The notes beneath the pieces are model-generated. The model did no database searches, was not told where the DNA came from, and saw only the letters and a program-made list of their open reading frames with translations. A stretch of 16,747 nucleotides of DNA, from the NCBI GenBank assembly GCA_009691645.1, contig SIAT01000018.1, forward strand, positions 1-16,747, written 5' to 3'. Shown here in pieces: positions 1 to 6,633 of the stretch (within the stretch, counting starts at the first letter, position 1; each line of letters starts with the position of its first letter). The position numbers and the translations under genes are program-made. The DNA comes from Pedosphaera sp. GTDB lineage: Bacteria > Verrucomicrobiota > Verrucomicrobiia > Limisphaerales > SIAT01.

Positions 1-798
1 GGCGGTGTTGATCGAGCTGATCACATCCTTCACCGTGGACGTGGATGTGTAGGAGATGGTGACACCGTTGACCTTGAAGCTGCCGGCGCTGACCGGCGCG
101 CCCCCGGTGAAATTCGCCGTGGCGAGTGTGTTGCTGAAAGACAGGCCGCCGAGGTTACTCGCGCTGGAGATAGTCCCGGTGCCATTGTTTGTGAGGCGCA
201 TCGCGGCGAGGAAATTGGTCGAATCCGTGCTGCTGCCCAGCACGATGGGCGAGCCACTCGTCAGAGTGAGCCTGTCGCTGGAGAAGCTGGCGGTGACACC
301 AATGCCGGAGGTCGCATTGATGCGGCTGATCATGGCATTGAGAGAGTCCACCGTCGGGTCAATCACCACCTGTTTTCCGTTGATGGTGAAAGTGCCGGCG
401 GTCGGGGCGATGCTGGCGCCGCTGTTATTCAGGATCGAAGCCGACTCCACCGCTGCGCCTGTATCCGCGGCACCGAGTTGGGAAGCGGCGGAGGCCAGTT
501 GATAGATGGAGAATTGATAATTGCCATTGGCGGTGCCTGCGGCAGCAGATGCCGTTGTGGTCGAATCGCTGGAGCGAGCCATGCGACTTTCGTACAGCGC
601 GTTTTCCGACAAGGCTTTGGCGCGGTCTTTCAGCGTGACCAACTGGCCGTTCAGCGTGTTGAGCAGGTCGTTGCGTTTATTGAGGTTCGTTTGCTCGGTA
701 CGAAGACGGGCCTGCGGCGCCCGTTCGATATCGGTGAGTTGGTCCACCACGGTTTTCCAATCAAACCCCGAGGCCAGTCCTGACAAACTCAAATCCAT
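1..798 (-). CDS. fliD: Flagellar filament cap / hook-associated protein 2 FliD, N-terminal part (runs off the left edge)
   Basis: FliD forms the cap at the tip of the growing flagellum and helps exported flagellin fold into the filament. The 266 codons in the window begin MDLSLSGLASGFDWKTVVDQ, the typical FliD opening (short helix, LASG(F/L)D turn, then a helix ending in E-x-x-P). A Leu/Arg/Asn-rich coiled coil follows at about residues 30-75 and then a Ser/Thr/Ala/Gly-rich beta region, as in the FliD N-terminal domain. The C-terminal half, including the terminal coiled coil, lies outside the window. The ATG at 798 has no SD; its leader is AT-rich. The gene is separated by 133 bp from the upstream 131-residue gene, and that gap holds a sigma-54-like and a FliA-like promoter. 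The family call is firm and the start is well supported. Confidence 0.93.
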   Translation of the reverse strand, partial: MDLSLSGLASGFDWKTVVDQLTDIERAPQARLRTEQTNLNKRNDLLNTLNGQLVTLKDRAKALSENALYESRMARSSDSTTTASAAAGTANGNYQFSIYQLASAASQLGAADTGAAVESASILNNSGASIAPTAGTFTINGKQVVIDPTVDSLNAMISRINATSGIGVTASFSSDRLTLTSGSPIVLGSSTDSTNFLAAMRLTNNGTGTISSASNLGGLSFSNTLATANFTGGAPVSAGSFKVNGVTISYTSTSTVKDVISSINTA

Positions 799-809
799 AC
801 GCTTTTAAT

Positions 810-836
810 TTATCGGCAAATAGCGGCTCAAATTCA
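810..836 (-). promoter_or_regulatory. Candidate FliA (sigma-28) promoter of fliD
   Basis: Read on the minus strand, an exact GCCGATAA -10 box (810-817) lies 15 bases downstream of TGAA (833-836). The family consensus is TAAA-N15-GCCGATAA, so the -10 matches 8 of 8 and the -35 matches 3 of 4 at the expected spacing. fliA is encoded about 2 kb upstream, and fliD is a typical late, FliA-controlled gene in other bacteria. The distance from the -10 to the ATG is only 11 bases, so this transcript would have a leader of about 5 nt. Isolated GCCGATAA copies also occur in coding DNA here (14491-14498 in fliK), so the box alone is not proof. Confidence 0.5.
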
Positions 837-874
837 GTTCACGACCTGTTTTCACAACAAGCCGGTTCATTCTC

Positions 875-890
875 AGCAGAATGAGTGCCA
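875..890 (-). promoter_or_regulatory. Candidate sigma-54 (-24/-12) promoter of fliD
   Basis: On the minus strand the sequence is TTGGCACTCATTCTGCTG: TGGCAC at -24 and CTGCT at -12, with exactly ten bases between the GG (888-889) and the GC (876-877). This is close to the RpoN consensus TGGCAC-N5-TTGCW. The predicted start is near 864, giving a leader of about 66 nt before fliD. The same TGGC-N8-TGCT pattern precedes the Sel1-repeat gene and flgB, and with one mismatch flgD. Confidence 0.6.
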
Positions 891-931
891 ACCTGATGAA
901 GGGCGGAGGGGGGGAAGTCGACGAAAGCGGA

Positions 932-1327
932 TCAATAGACGCAGTCCATCGCGATCGTCTCACCGCACGCGCAGGTGACTTTGATGCGGGTGACCTGGTC
1001 TCCGTCTTTTTCGAGGGCGACGGTGGGCGTGTGCGTGGGGGCATCGGCCGTGCCGCCTTCCTGAACTTTGAGGACGGGCAATTCCATGCGGCGCGGCGTC
1101 TGTTGCACGGCTCCGCGGATGGCGGCGATGGATTTGTTCAAATCCTCATCGGCGAGGTTGACGCCCGGCAGTCCGCCGAGGATGGCGCGCAGTTTGATGC
1201 TGAGATCATCCGGCTCCACTGCCGGCGTCGGCGTGGCGGCGGATGGAAAAGGGGTGTGCTCGAAACGCCCAGTGGTCGGTCGGGCGGCCGATGGGATGAT
1301 CGGGAAGGGAAGAAAAGAGCCGGCCAT
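932..1327 (-). CDS. Uncharacterised 131-residue protein with C-terminal Cys-x-Cys-Gly motif
   Basis: I do not recognise this protein. Residues 1-40 are rich in Pro, Ala and Thr and are probably disordered. Residues 40-80 look helical (DDLSIKLRAILGGLPG...). The C-terminal third ends in a compact segment, VTRIKVTCACGETIAMDCVY, with cysteines at 119, 121 and 129. That arrangement, a beta-hairpin with Cys-x-Cys-Gly and a later Cys, suggests a metal site or a redox pair, which is inference. No signal peptide or membrane helix is visible. It begins 8 bp after the motB stop, so it is almost certainly the last gene of the stator operon, before the fliD promoters. No SD precedes the ATG at 1327. Its coding status rests on operon position, spacing and a plausible protein-like composition. 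Confidence 0.7.
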   Translation of the reverse strand: MAGSFLPFPIIPSAARPTTGRFEHTPFPSAATPTPAVEPDDLSIKLRAILGGLPGVNLADEDLNKSIAAIRGAVQQTPRRMELPVLKVQEGGTADAPTHTPTVALEKDGDQVTRIKVTCACGETIAMDCVY

Positions 1328-1335
1328 GATGTGGA

Positions 1336-2088
1336 TTACTTGTTTTGGCCCGCGCGGACTTTGATGGAGACGCGGCGGTTGCCCGCATCAGTCGGGCTGA
1401 GTTTCTTGAGGGTCATCGTGCCAGCGTAGCCGGCGACTTTGCGGAATTGAGGTTCGCGCACCCCTTCCTCGCGCAGCAGGCGGCGGGTCGATGAGGCGCG
1501 GTCCACCGACATCTCCCACGCCGTGTAATCGGCTTTGGGCGACTGATAGTTTTTCTCGGTGTGCCCTTCCAGCTCCAGTTCGGTCGAGGGATAACGGGCG
1601 AGTTCCCACGCGACGGTTTTGAAGACGAACTTGCCGTACGCGGTCAACTCGGAAGCATCCTTCTCGAAGAGCGGGTGGGCGGGGTTATCGAAGAAATCGA
1701 TGAGCATTCCCTCGGAGCTGAGCGCGATCTCCACCGTCTTCATATCGCGAAACTCCGGATTCTGGATGAAGGCGCGGACCAACTCGTCGCGGATGCGTTG
1801 GATGAGCTGGGTGTCCATCGGGACAGCCGAGGCGTTGTCGAAAAGTGATTTCCGGGTCTTGATGAGATCGGATTGGCCGGACTGATCGCCCTCCAAGATG
1901 ATGGCGCCCCTTTTCAGGAGGCCGGGGGACTCCTTTGTCTGAATCAGGTAACGACTTTTGAAGTACGCCTCGACTTCGCCTTTGATCTTCTCGTCCTGGC
2001 TCAGAATCCAGAGCACCATAAATAGAGCCATCATCGCGGTCACGAAATCCGCGTAGGCTACTTTCCATGCACCACCGCCGCCTGCCAT
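1336..2088 (-). CDS. motB: Flagellar motor stator protein MotB
   Basis: MotB pairs with MotA as the ion-driven stator and anchors it to peptidoglycan. The 250 residues have one N-terminal membrane helix (about 8-29, WKVAYADFVTAMMALFMVLW). Asp14 is at the position of the essential ion-carrying aspartate (Asp32 in E. coli). The C-terminal OmpA-like peptidoglycan-binding domain spans about 120-245, with LEGHTEKN (173-180), RASSTRRLL (197-205) and NRRVSI (237-242). The cytoplasmic N-tail is only seven residues, much shorter than in enteric MotB, and the total is below the roughly 300 residues of E. coli MotB. A strong GGAGG 8 bases before the ATG fixes the start. It follows motA by 36 bp and precedes the 131-residue gene by 8 bp. 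Whether H+ or Na+ is used cannot be read from this. Confidence 0.96.
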   Translation of the reverse strand: MAGGGGAWKVAYADFVTAMMALFMVLWILSQDEKIKGEVEAYFKSRYLIQTKESPGLLKRGAIILEGDQSGQSDLIKTRKSLFDNASAVPMDTQLIQRIRDELVRAFIQNPEFRDMKTVEIALSSEGMLIDFFDNPAHPLFEKDASELTAYGKFVFKTVAWELARYPSTELELEGHTEKNYQSPKADYTAWEMSVDRASSTRRLLREEGVREPQFRKVAGYAGTMTLKKLSPTDAGNRRVSIKVRAGQNK

Positions 2089-2124
2089 AAATCAGTCCTC
2101 CGTGTGGGTTGGGGTTTACTTCGT

Positions 2125-2979
2125 TTACTTGAGCGTCTTGAGCATCGTCTCGAGCTCGCCCGAGGTGGGGCGCACGTCTTCTTCCAGCGTGCGGCGGCCG
2201 ACTTCGGCGGCGACCAGCGGCGGGAGGCCGTTGGCAAAGGAGACGACAGCGGCTTTGATGCACTCGAGATAAGCCATTTCGGCGTGACCGTTGAATTCGA
2301 TGTTCGTCGCTATCGGCCCGAGAACGGCGTACGAAGCGAAAATTCCGAGGAAGGTGCCGGTGAGCGCCGAGGCGATACCGCCGCCGACCTCGGTGACGGG
2401 GCCGCCAATCTTGCCCATCACCAGCACGATGCCGAGCACCGCGGCCACGATGCCGAAGGCGGGCATCGAGTCACCCAGCTTGTTGATCACCACCACGGGG
2501 GCGTGGTGTTCGCCGTGCATCGTACGGAGCGAGCTCGCCATGAGCGGCTCAAGCTGGTCGGGCTTGATACGGCCGTCCACGATCGGCTTGAGGCCGTCGC
2601 AGAGAAATTCCACCGCGTGATGGTTGGCGTGGAACTTGGGATATTTCTTGAAGAGGCTGCTGCCATGCGGATTCATCACGTGCTCTTCCAAAGCGATCAT
2701 GCCGCCACGGCGACCGAGGACGAACAGTTCGTAGAGGCATTTGAAAAGCTCTTCGTAATCGGCCTTCTTGAACGGCGCGCCTTTTAGCGTGCCGAGCGAG
2801 TGGTGGATGATCGCCTTGAGCACTTTTGGGGGTGACATGATGAGGATGGTGCCGATGGCGAGGCCGACCAGCGGCACGATTTCGCCGATGTGGAAGAGCT
2901 CGCCCAGCCTCCCGCCGCCGTGCGTGAAGCCCCAGATAACGCAACCGGTCAAAATGACTAATCCAGCGATGACTAACAT
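2125..2979 (-). CDS. motA: Flagellar motor stator protein MotA
   Basis: MotA is the membrane subunit that surrounds MotB and pushes on FliG. The 284-residue protein has an N-terminal membrane-helix pair (about 1-18 and 33-49), a cytoplasmic domain (about 55-160) and a second helix pair (about 172-190 and 200-222). Key residues fall at the same numbers as in E. coli: Arg90 (LGRRGG), Glu98 (IALEEH), Pro173 (GDSMPAFGIV) and Pro222 (VLGPIA). The first two contact FliG and the prolines shape the ion channel. A GGAG 8 bases before the ATG supports the start. It lies 23 bp after fliA and 36 bp before motB, so stator synthesis is probably tied to fliA transcription. No truncation is visible. Confidence 0.97.
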   Translation of the reverse strand: MLVIAGLVILTGCVIWGFTHGGGRLGELFHIGEIVPLVGLAIGTILIMSPPKVLKAIIHHSLGTLKGAPFKKADYEELFKCLYELFVLGRRGGMIALEEHVMNPHGSSLFKKYPKFHANHHAVEFLCDGLKPIVDGRIKPDQLEPLMASSLRTMHGEHHAPVVVINKLGDSMPAFGIVAAVLGIVLVMGKIGGPVTEVGGGIASALTGTFLGIFASYAVLGPIATNIEFNGHAEMAYLECIKAAVVSFANGLPPLVAAEVGRRTLEEDVRPTSGELETMLKTLK

Positions 2980-3002
2980 AAATTAAGCTCCGTTTGGGTT
3001 CG

Positions 3003-3812
3003 CTATACTTTCTCTTTCCGTTGCAAATAGGCCCGCAGCGAGATGATCGCCTCGGTGTGGATCTGGCAGACGCGCGACTCGCTCACCTTGAGCAGCGCGG
3101 CGATATCCTTCAGCCGCAGTTCCTCGTAATAGAACAGAGTGAGAACCTTTTTGTGGTTCGCCGGCATCTGCATCAATCGATCGCGGATAAGCGCCTGCAA
3201 ATCGTGCGCGGCGGCACGGTCGTCGGGGCCGATCTGCGTGATGTCCTGCAACTGCTGCCCGCCGGGAAAGTCATCATCCTCGTCCATCGGCTGGTCGATC
3301 GGCACGAAGACCACCGGGCGCAACTCCTCGAGCAACGCGTGGTATTCATCGAGGCTCACGCCGAGCTTCTCGGAAATCTCCTCCTCGGTGGGCTGGCGTT
3401 TGACCTCCTCGCTGAGCGCCTGAATGGTCCGCTCGAGCTCCTTGCGTTTGGAGATGACCGAGCGGGTGAGCGGCTGCGTGCGGCGCAGTTCGTCGAGAAT
3501 CGAGCCGCGGATGCGGATGCGGCAATAGGCTTCGAAAGCGACGCCGAGTGCGGGGTTGAAAGCGCGCGAGGCCTGAATCACCGCCATCGAGGCGATGCTC
3601 TTGAGATCCTCGATATCCACGGCTGACCGGACGATGGGCGCGAAGCGGTGGACCATCTGCGCGATGATCGTCGCGTAATTTTCCAACAACTCCTCCTCGC
3701 TGATCTCCAGCGGGGAAGCCTTCTGATAGGTGGAGTACACCTTCGAGGAAAGGCCGACGGACACGCCACCATCGGCGCTGGCCGGATCCAAGTTGTGCTG
3801 CTTCGGGCTCAT
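3003..3812 (-). CDS. fliA: Flagellar RNA polymerase sigma factor FliA (sigma-28)
   Basis: This is a group 3 sigma factor that directs RNA polymerase to late flagellar promoters of the TAAA-N15-GCCGATAA type. In the 269 residues, region 2 spans about 43-111, with DIEDLKSIASMAVIQASRAF and the region 2.4 part FEAYCRIRIRGSILDELRR. Region 3 spans about 115-172, with an RQPTEEEISEKLGVS helix-turn segment, and region 4 about 203-262 (MPANHKKVLTLFYYEELRLKD, then SESRVCQIHTEA as the DNA-reading helix). There is a roughly 40-residue N-terminal extension. The gene starts 5 bp after the small membrane-protein gene and ends 23 bp before motA. No clear SD precedes the ATG. No flgM-like anti-sigma gene is in the window. 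A candidate target promoter lies upstream of fliD. Confidence 0.95.
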   Translation of the reverse strand: MSPKQHNLDPASADGGVSVGLSSKVYSTYQKASPLEISEEELLENYATIIAQMVHRFAPIVRSAVDIEDLKSIASMAVIQASRAFNPALGVAFEAYCRIRIRGSILDELRRTQPLTRSVISKRKELERTIQALSEEVKRQPTEEEISEKLGVSLDEYHALLEELRPVVFVPIDQPMDEDDDFPGGQQLQDITQIGPDDRAAAHDLQALIRDRLMQMPANHKKVLTLFYYEELRLKDIAALLKVSESRVCQIHTEAIISLRAYLQRKEKV

Positions 3813-3817
3813 TTAAT

Positions 3818-4075
3818 TTATTTCGTTTCCGGCGCTTTCGGCGCGGCGGCGGCCTCTTGCGCGGCCTTCACGGCGGCCTCTTGCGCTTGCTCCATCTGCG
3901 CTTCCTGCAGGCTGCTCGTCCAGAGTTTCAGCCACCAATGGCTGAGCGTTCCAAACACCACCGCCGCCAGCGCGGCGTGGATGAGGCTCTGGTTCGGAGC
4001 CTTCTCCAGCATCAGGCTCATGGCCAAAATCAGCACGAACCCTGCCGCACCTGCAATCACGACTGCAAATCGCAT
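3818..4075 (-). CDS. Small two-helix membrane protein, uncharacterised
   Basis: I do not recognise this 85-residue protein. It has two predicted membrane helices, about 3-23 (FAVVIAGAAGFVLILAMSLML) and 31-51 (LIHAALAAVVFGTLSHWWLK), joined by a short charged turn (EKAPNQ). The last 30 residues form an Ala/Gln/Glu-rich coiled-coil-like tail ending PKAPETK. A helical hairpin with both termini on one side is likely. It lies 33 bp after the Sel1-repeat gene and 5 bp before fliA, so it shares their transcript. It could be a motor-associated or export-associated membrane factor, but nothing in the sequence proves this. FliO was considered and not supported. SD evidence is weak. Confidence 0.75.
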   Translation of the reverse strand: MRFAVVIAGAAGFVLILAMSLMLEKAPNQSLIHAALAAVVFGTLSHWWLKLWTSSLQEAQMEQAQEAAVKAAQEAAAAPKAPETK

Positions 4076-4108
4076 ATCCGCTGTTCCGTCAGTTAACCAT
4101 CATCCCGC

Positions 4109-5872
4109 TCAATCCGCCACCTGCACCAAGCTCACCGAGGCACGCGCACGCGCGAGCATCGTGGCCGCCGGCAATACGTCGAGCGCGGCGGGCTTGGCAT
4201 CGGCATTCAGACTGAGGCCGGGGACATTCTGCAAAAGGGTGACCAAATATTCAGACTTCATCACGTGGCGCGCGGTGGTCTGCGCGAGAGCCGACTTGGC
4301 CGACATGTCTGCGCCGGAAAAATGGAAGGCGATGGCCAAGCCGTGCTCGTTCATCAATGCGGCTCCTTGGTACGCGTCCGGCACGGCGTGGTCGAGTGTG
4401 AAGTAGCGCGGGTCGGATTGCGGCCCGAGCAGGGCGATCAATTTGTTGGCCGTGGAAGCGAGCGCGAGGGCACCATTGGCGTAATGCTGGCCGAGCAGAT
4501 GTGCGGGCGTGGCGTTTTTGCTCTCGCGACTGTGGGCGAGCGGCAACGGCTGGAAAGCCCCCTCCACCTTTAGCAGCGCGTAGGGATTTGAGGTGTCCTT
4601 GAGCAACTCGGGCTTCACCACGCTGGCCTTGAACTGACCGGCCTCGGTCACCACGCGGAACTGTTTGCCAGAAGCCACGGCCTGCCGGCTGGTGATGAGG
4701 AAGCCATCCGCGGAAATGAAGAAACCGCTGACCTCACGTGTCACGACGAAGTTCTTCGCCAGCTCGGCCGCGAAGGGCTGCGGACTGTCCCACTGTTTGA
4801 CGATTGGTTTCGGAGTGAAGTTGGTGAGAAGTTGCTCGCCTTTGACGATAGTCTCCTTGCCCTTCGCGTCGAACCGGAGCGATCTCGCGAGCAAATCACG
4901 GCTCGTGATGGCTTCCTTGAGACCCTGGCGCGCGGCCAATTCCCACCACTTGTACGTTTCGGCGAGATTCTCGATAACACCGCGACCCTCGTAATAGCAG
5001 AGACCGAGATTGTACTGCGACGGCGCGTGACCGAACTCGGCGGCTTCCTGATAAAGCTTCACGGCCGCACCCCAATCGCGCGCGCCACCGAGACCTTGTT
5101 CACGGAGAATGGCTGTATTGTAAAGAGCATCCGTGTAGCCGAGCAATGCGGCCTTTTGATACCACTCCATCGCCTTGTTCGCGTCGGCTGAGCCGCCGAG
5201 ACCTTCCTGATGCTGGAACCCGAGCGCATGCATCGCCGGCGCGTAACGGTGTTCGGCGGCCTTCGTGAACCACTCGCGCGCGGCGGCGTGGTTGGATGGG
5301 GCGAAGATGCCGGAACTTTCCATCAACCCGAGACTGTAATAAGCCTGTACCACGCCTTGCTCGGCCGCTTTCTGCAGAAATTGCCGCGCGAGCTTCGGGT
5401 CGGGCACTGTGCCGGAACCGGTCTGGTATTTTTTCCCAAGGTAATACTGGGCGTAGGGATGACCTTGCTTGGCGGCCCTGGCATACCATTCGAGGGCTTT
5501 GGTCGGATCAGCCGGTCCGGCGAGGCCGTTGTCGTAAAGATAGGCGAGGTTCGCTTGCGAAGGGGCGTGACCTTGTTTGGCCGCCTCCAAGTACCACTTC
5601 TCAGCGCGGTCGTGATCGGGCTTGCCGGCGCGGCCTTGCTGATAAGCGAGGCCGAGATTGTACGCGGCCCACGGCTGGCCGGCCACGGCTTTGGCAGAAA
5701 GTTCCTTCTCCTGCGTCGCCCAATCCACTTCGATGGGCACAACGCGAGGGGTGACCGCCACAGGTGTGGGGACCGGCAATGGTGCGCGGGACCCTTCGCC
5801 ATCCGCTCCGGCAAAACCGGCGCAGGACAAGGCGAGGAGCCCGAGTAGTCGTTTCAAATCAAGCAACAGCAT
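4109..5872 (-). CDS. Secreted Sel1-repeat protein with degenerate trypsin-like (pseudoprotease) domain
   Basis: The 587-residue protein starts with a signal-like peptide (MLLLDLKRLLGLLALSCAGF), then a Pro/Val-rich linker, then about seven Sel1-like repeats (about 67-322; for example AAYNLGLAYQQG and AEKWYLEAAKQGH). Sel1 repeats are helical scaffolds for protein binding. Residues about 375-550 resemble an HtrA/trypsin fold (VSGFFISADGFLITSRQAV; PYALLKV; AYQGAALMNEHGLAIAF). All three catalytic positions are replaced: His by Gln397, Asp by Pro430 and Ser by Gln502, so it is probably inactive and works by binding. The open frame extends to an ATG at 5920, but 5872 places the signal peptide at the N-terminus and leaves a leader of about 54 nt after the predicted sigma-54 start. 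It heads the fliA-motA-motB operon. A periplasmic motor or envelope role, like that of the Sel1-repeat stator protein MotX, is inference. Confidence 0.85.
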   Translation of the reverse strand: MLLLDLKRLLGLLALSCAGFAGADGEGSRAPLPVPTPVAVTPRVVPIEVDWATQEKELSAKAVAGQPWAAYNLGLAYQQGRAGKPDHDRAEKWYLEAAKQGHAPSQANLAYLYDNGLAGPADPTKALEWYARAAKQGHPYAQYYLGKKYQTGSGTVPDPKLARQFLQKAAEQGVVQAYYSLGLMESSGIFAPSNHAAAREWFTKAAEHRYAPAMHALGFQHQEGLGGSADANKAMEWYQKAALLGYTDALYNTAILREQGLGGARDWGAAVKLYQEAAEFGHAPSQYNLGLCYYEGRGVIENLAETYKWWELAARQGLKEAITSRDLLARSLRFDAKGKETIVKGEQLLTNFTPKPIVKQWDSPQPFAAELAKNFVVTREVSGFFISADGFLITSRQAVASGKQFRVVTEAGQFKASVVKPELLKDTSNPYALLKVEGAFQPLPLAHSRESKNATPAHLLGQHYANGALALASTANKLIALLGPQSDPRYFTLDHAVPDAYQGAALMNEHGLAIAFHFSGADMSAKSALAQTTARHVMKSEYLVTLLQNVPGLSLNADAKPAALDVLPAATMLARARASVSLVQVAD

Positions 5873-5936
5873 TGGGTTTGTGTGTTCGCAACCGCACTGT
5901 ACAACTCGGTTCCAAGTCACATACGGACATTCGCAA

Positions 5937-5952
5937 AGCAGTTCTTAAGCCA
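5937..5952 (-). promoter_or_regulatory. Candidate sigma-54 promoter of the Sel1-repeat/fliA/motAB operon
   Basis: On the minus strand the sequence is TTGGCTTAAGAACTGCTTTG: TGGC, then eight bases, then TGCT, with exactly ten bases between GG (5950-5951) and GC (5938-5939). The predicted start is near 5926, 54 nt before the ATG at 5872. It matches the other candidates of this locus in both half-sites. Confidence 0.6.
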
Positions 5953-6197
5953 ACCGCTTCCAGTCGTGACGCTCCTATTCAACCTCCTCTCCAAAGCGGG
6001 TTTGGGGCCGACCCGTTTCCCGCGGGCGAACCGCGAGGCGGCGGGCACACAATGTGTTTCTAATCGGCCTTCTCGTCAATGGCTGGTGTGCCGGCGCTTT
6101 GCGGAGCGCGGCGGTGGGCAGGCAGAGCGTGTTCAAACGGGGGGGGCGGACGTGGTATTTTTTCCCAATCGAGTGACTGATGCTGGGCAGGGGACGC

Positions 6198-6215
6198 GGG
6201 TTTCCTCGGAAACCC
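6198..6215. promoter_or_regulatory. Perfect inverted repeat, possible operator for flgB
   Basis: GGGTTTCC (6198-6205) and its exact complement GGAAACCC (6208-6215) are separated by TC. No T-tract follows on either strand, so this is not an intrinsic terminator. It ends 5 bases before the -24 element of the flgB promoter (about -49 to -32 from the predicted start), a position suited to a dimeric regulator. Confidence 0.5.
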
Positions 6216-6220
6216 TTCAA

Positions 6221-6236
6221 TGGCATAGGTCGTGCT
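6221..6236 (+). promoter_or_regulatory. Candidate sigma-54 promoter of the flgB operon
   Basis: ATGGCATAGGTCGTGCTTAG contains TGGC, eight bases, then TGCT, with GG (6222-6223) and GC (6234-6235) ten bases apart. The predicted start is near 6247, only about 3 nt before the flgB ATG at 6250. Either the mRNA is essentially leaderless or the true start site is elsewhere. The element lies in the only long gap upstream of flgB. Confidence 0.55.
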
Positions 6237-6249
6237 TAGGGCGAGCCGT

Positions 6250-6633
6250 ATGATCGATGGGCTGTTCGCCAGCACAAACTATCAGGGCGTGAAAAAGATG
6301 CTCGACGCCACCGTGCTTCGTCACGAGGCCATTTCGAGCAACTTGGCCAATATCGAGACGCCGCATTACAAGCGGATCGATCTCAATCCCAGTTTCGCCT
6401 CCGACCTCAGCGGCGCCATCAATTCGCAGAGCCGCAGCGGTGTGGAGAATCTCCGGCCGTCGGTGGGTGTGGATTTCAAGGCTGTGGCCCAGAACGCGGA
6501 CGGCAACACGGTGCAGCTTGAGGGCGAGATGCTGCACATGCAGGACAACACCCTCGCGCACCAGATGCAGACGCAGTTGATCACCGGCGCTCTGCAGAAA
6601 CTTCGCTACGCCATCAGCGCGCGCGGCATATGA
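6250..6633 (+). CDS. flgB: Flagellar basal-body proximal rod protein FlgB
   Basis: FlgB is one of the rod subunits connecting the MS ring to the hook, exported through the flagellar type III apparatus. The 127 residues start MIDGLFASTNYQGVKKMLDA and carry the rod-family N-terminal signature AISSNLANIETPHYKR (ANIxTPxYK). The C-terminal helix HMQDNTLAHQMQTQLITGAL... also fits FlgB. The frame could start at a GTG at 6232, but the ATG at 6250 gives the family's usual N-terminus and has a possible AGGG SD eight bases upstream. It is the first gene of the right arm and overlaps flgC by 4 bp (ATGA), which implies coupled translation. Confidence 0.95.
   Translation: MIDGLFASTNYQGVKKMLDATVLRHEAISSNLANIETPHYKRIDLNPSFASDLSGAINSQSRSGVENLRPSVGVDFKAVAQNADGNTVQLEGEMLHMQDNTLAHQMQTQLITGALQKLRYAISARGI

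Larger units (their letters stand above)
5873..6249. promoter_or_regulatory. Divergent control region between the stator/fliA arm and the flgB arm
   Basis: This 377-bp stretch has no convincing gene. It holds a sigma-54-like promoter firing left (5937-5952), one firing right (6221-6236), and a perfect 8-bp inverted repeat (6198-6215) just upstream of the right-hand one. It also contains an eight-G run (6139-6146) and a CCCGCGGG palindrome (6019-6026) of unknown meaning. About 285 bp separate the two predicted promoters, enough room for an enhancer-binding activator to serve both. Confidence 0.7.

Noticed and set aside
881..1429. Plus-strand open frame opposite the 131-residue gene
   Set aside because: It is antisense to the stator operon, rich in Gly/Arg/Asp with low complexity, crosses the fliD promoter region, and has no context on that strand.
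5873..5920. N-terminal extension of the Sel1-repeat protein to an ATG at 5920
   Set aside because: It would place 16 residues (MTWNRVVQCG...) before the signal-like peptide and leave almost no leader after the predicted sigma-54 start. The ATG at 5872 fits both better.
6019..6026. CCCGCGGG palindrome in the divergent region
   Set aside because: It is a short self-complementary GC string whose flanks do not extend the symmetry. It is expected by chance at this GC content.
6061..6068. GCCGATTA (minus strand), a 7/8 FliA -10 match in the divergent region
   Set aside because: No -35 is present at the expected spacing (the bases at 6084-6087 do not match), and it is far from the Sel1 gene.
6232..6249. 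GTG start at 6232 for flgB
   Set aside because: It would overlap the -12 promoter element and add six residues not usual in FlgB. The ATG at 6250 gives the normal N-terminus.
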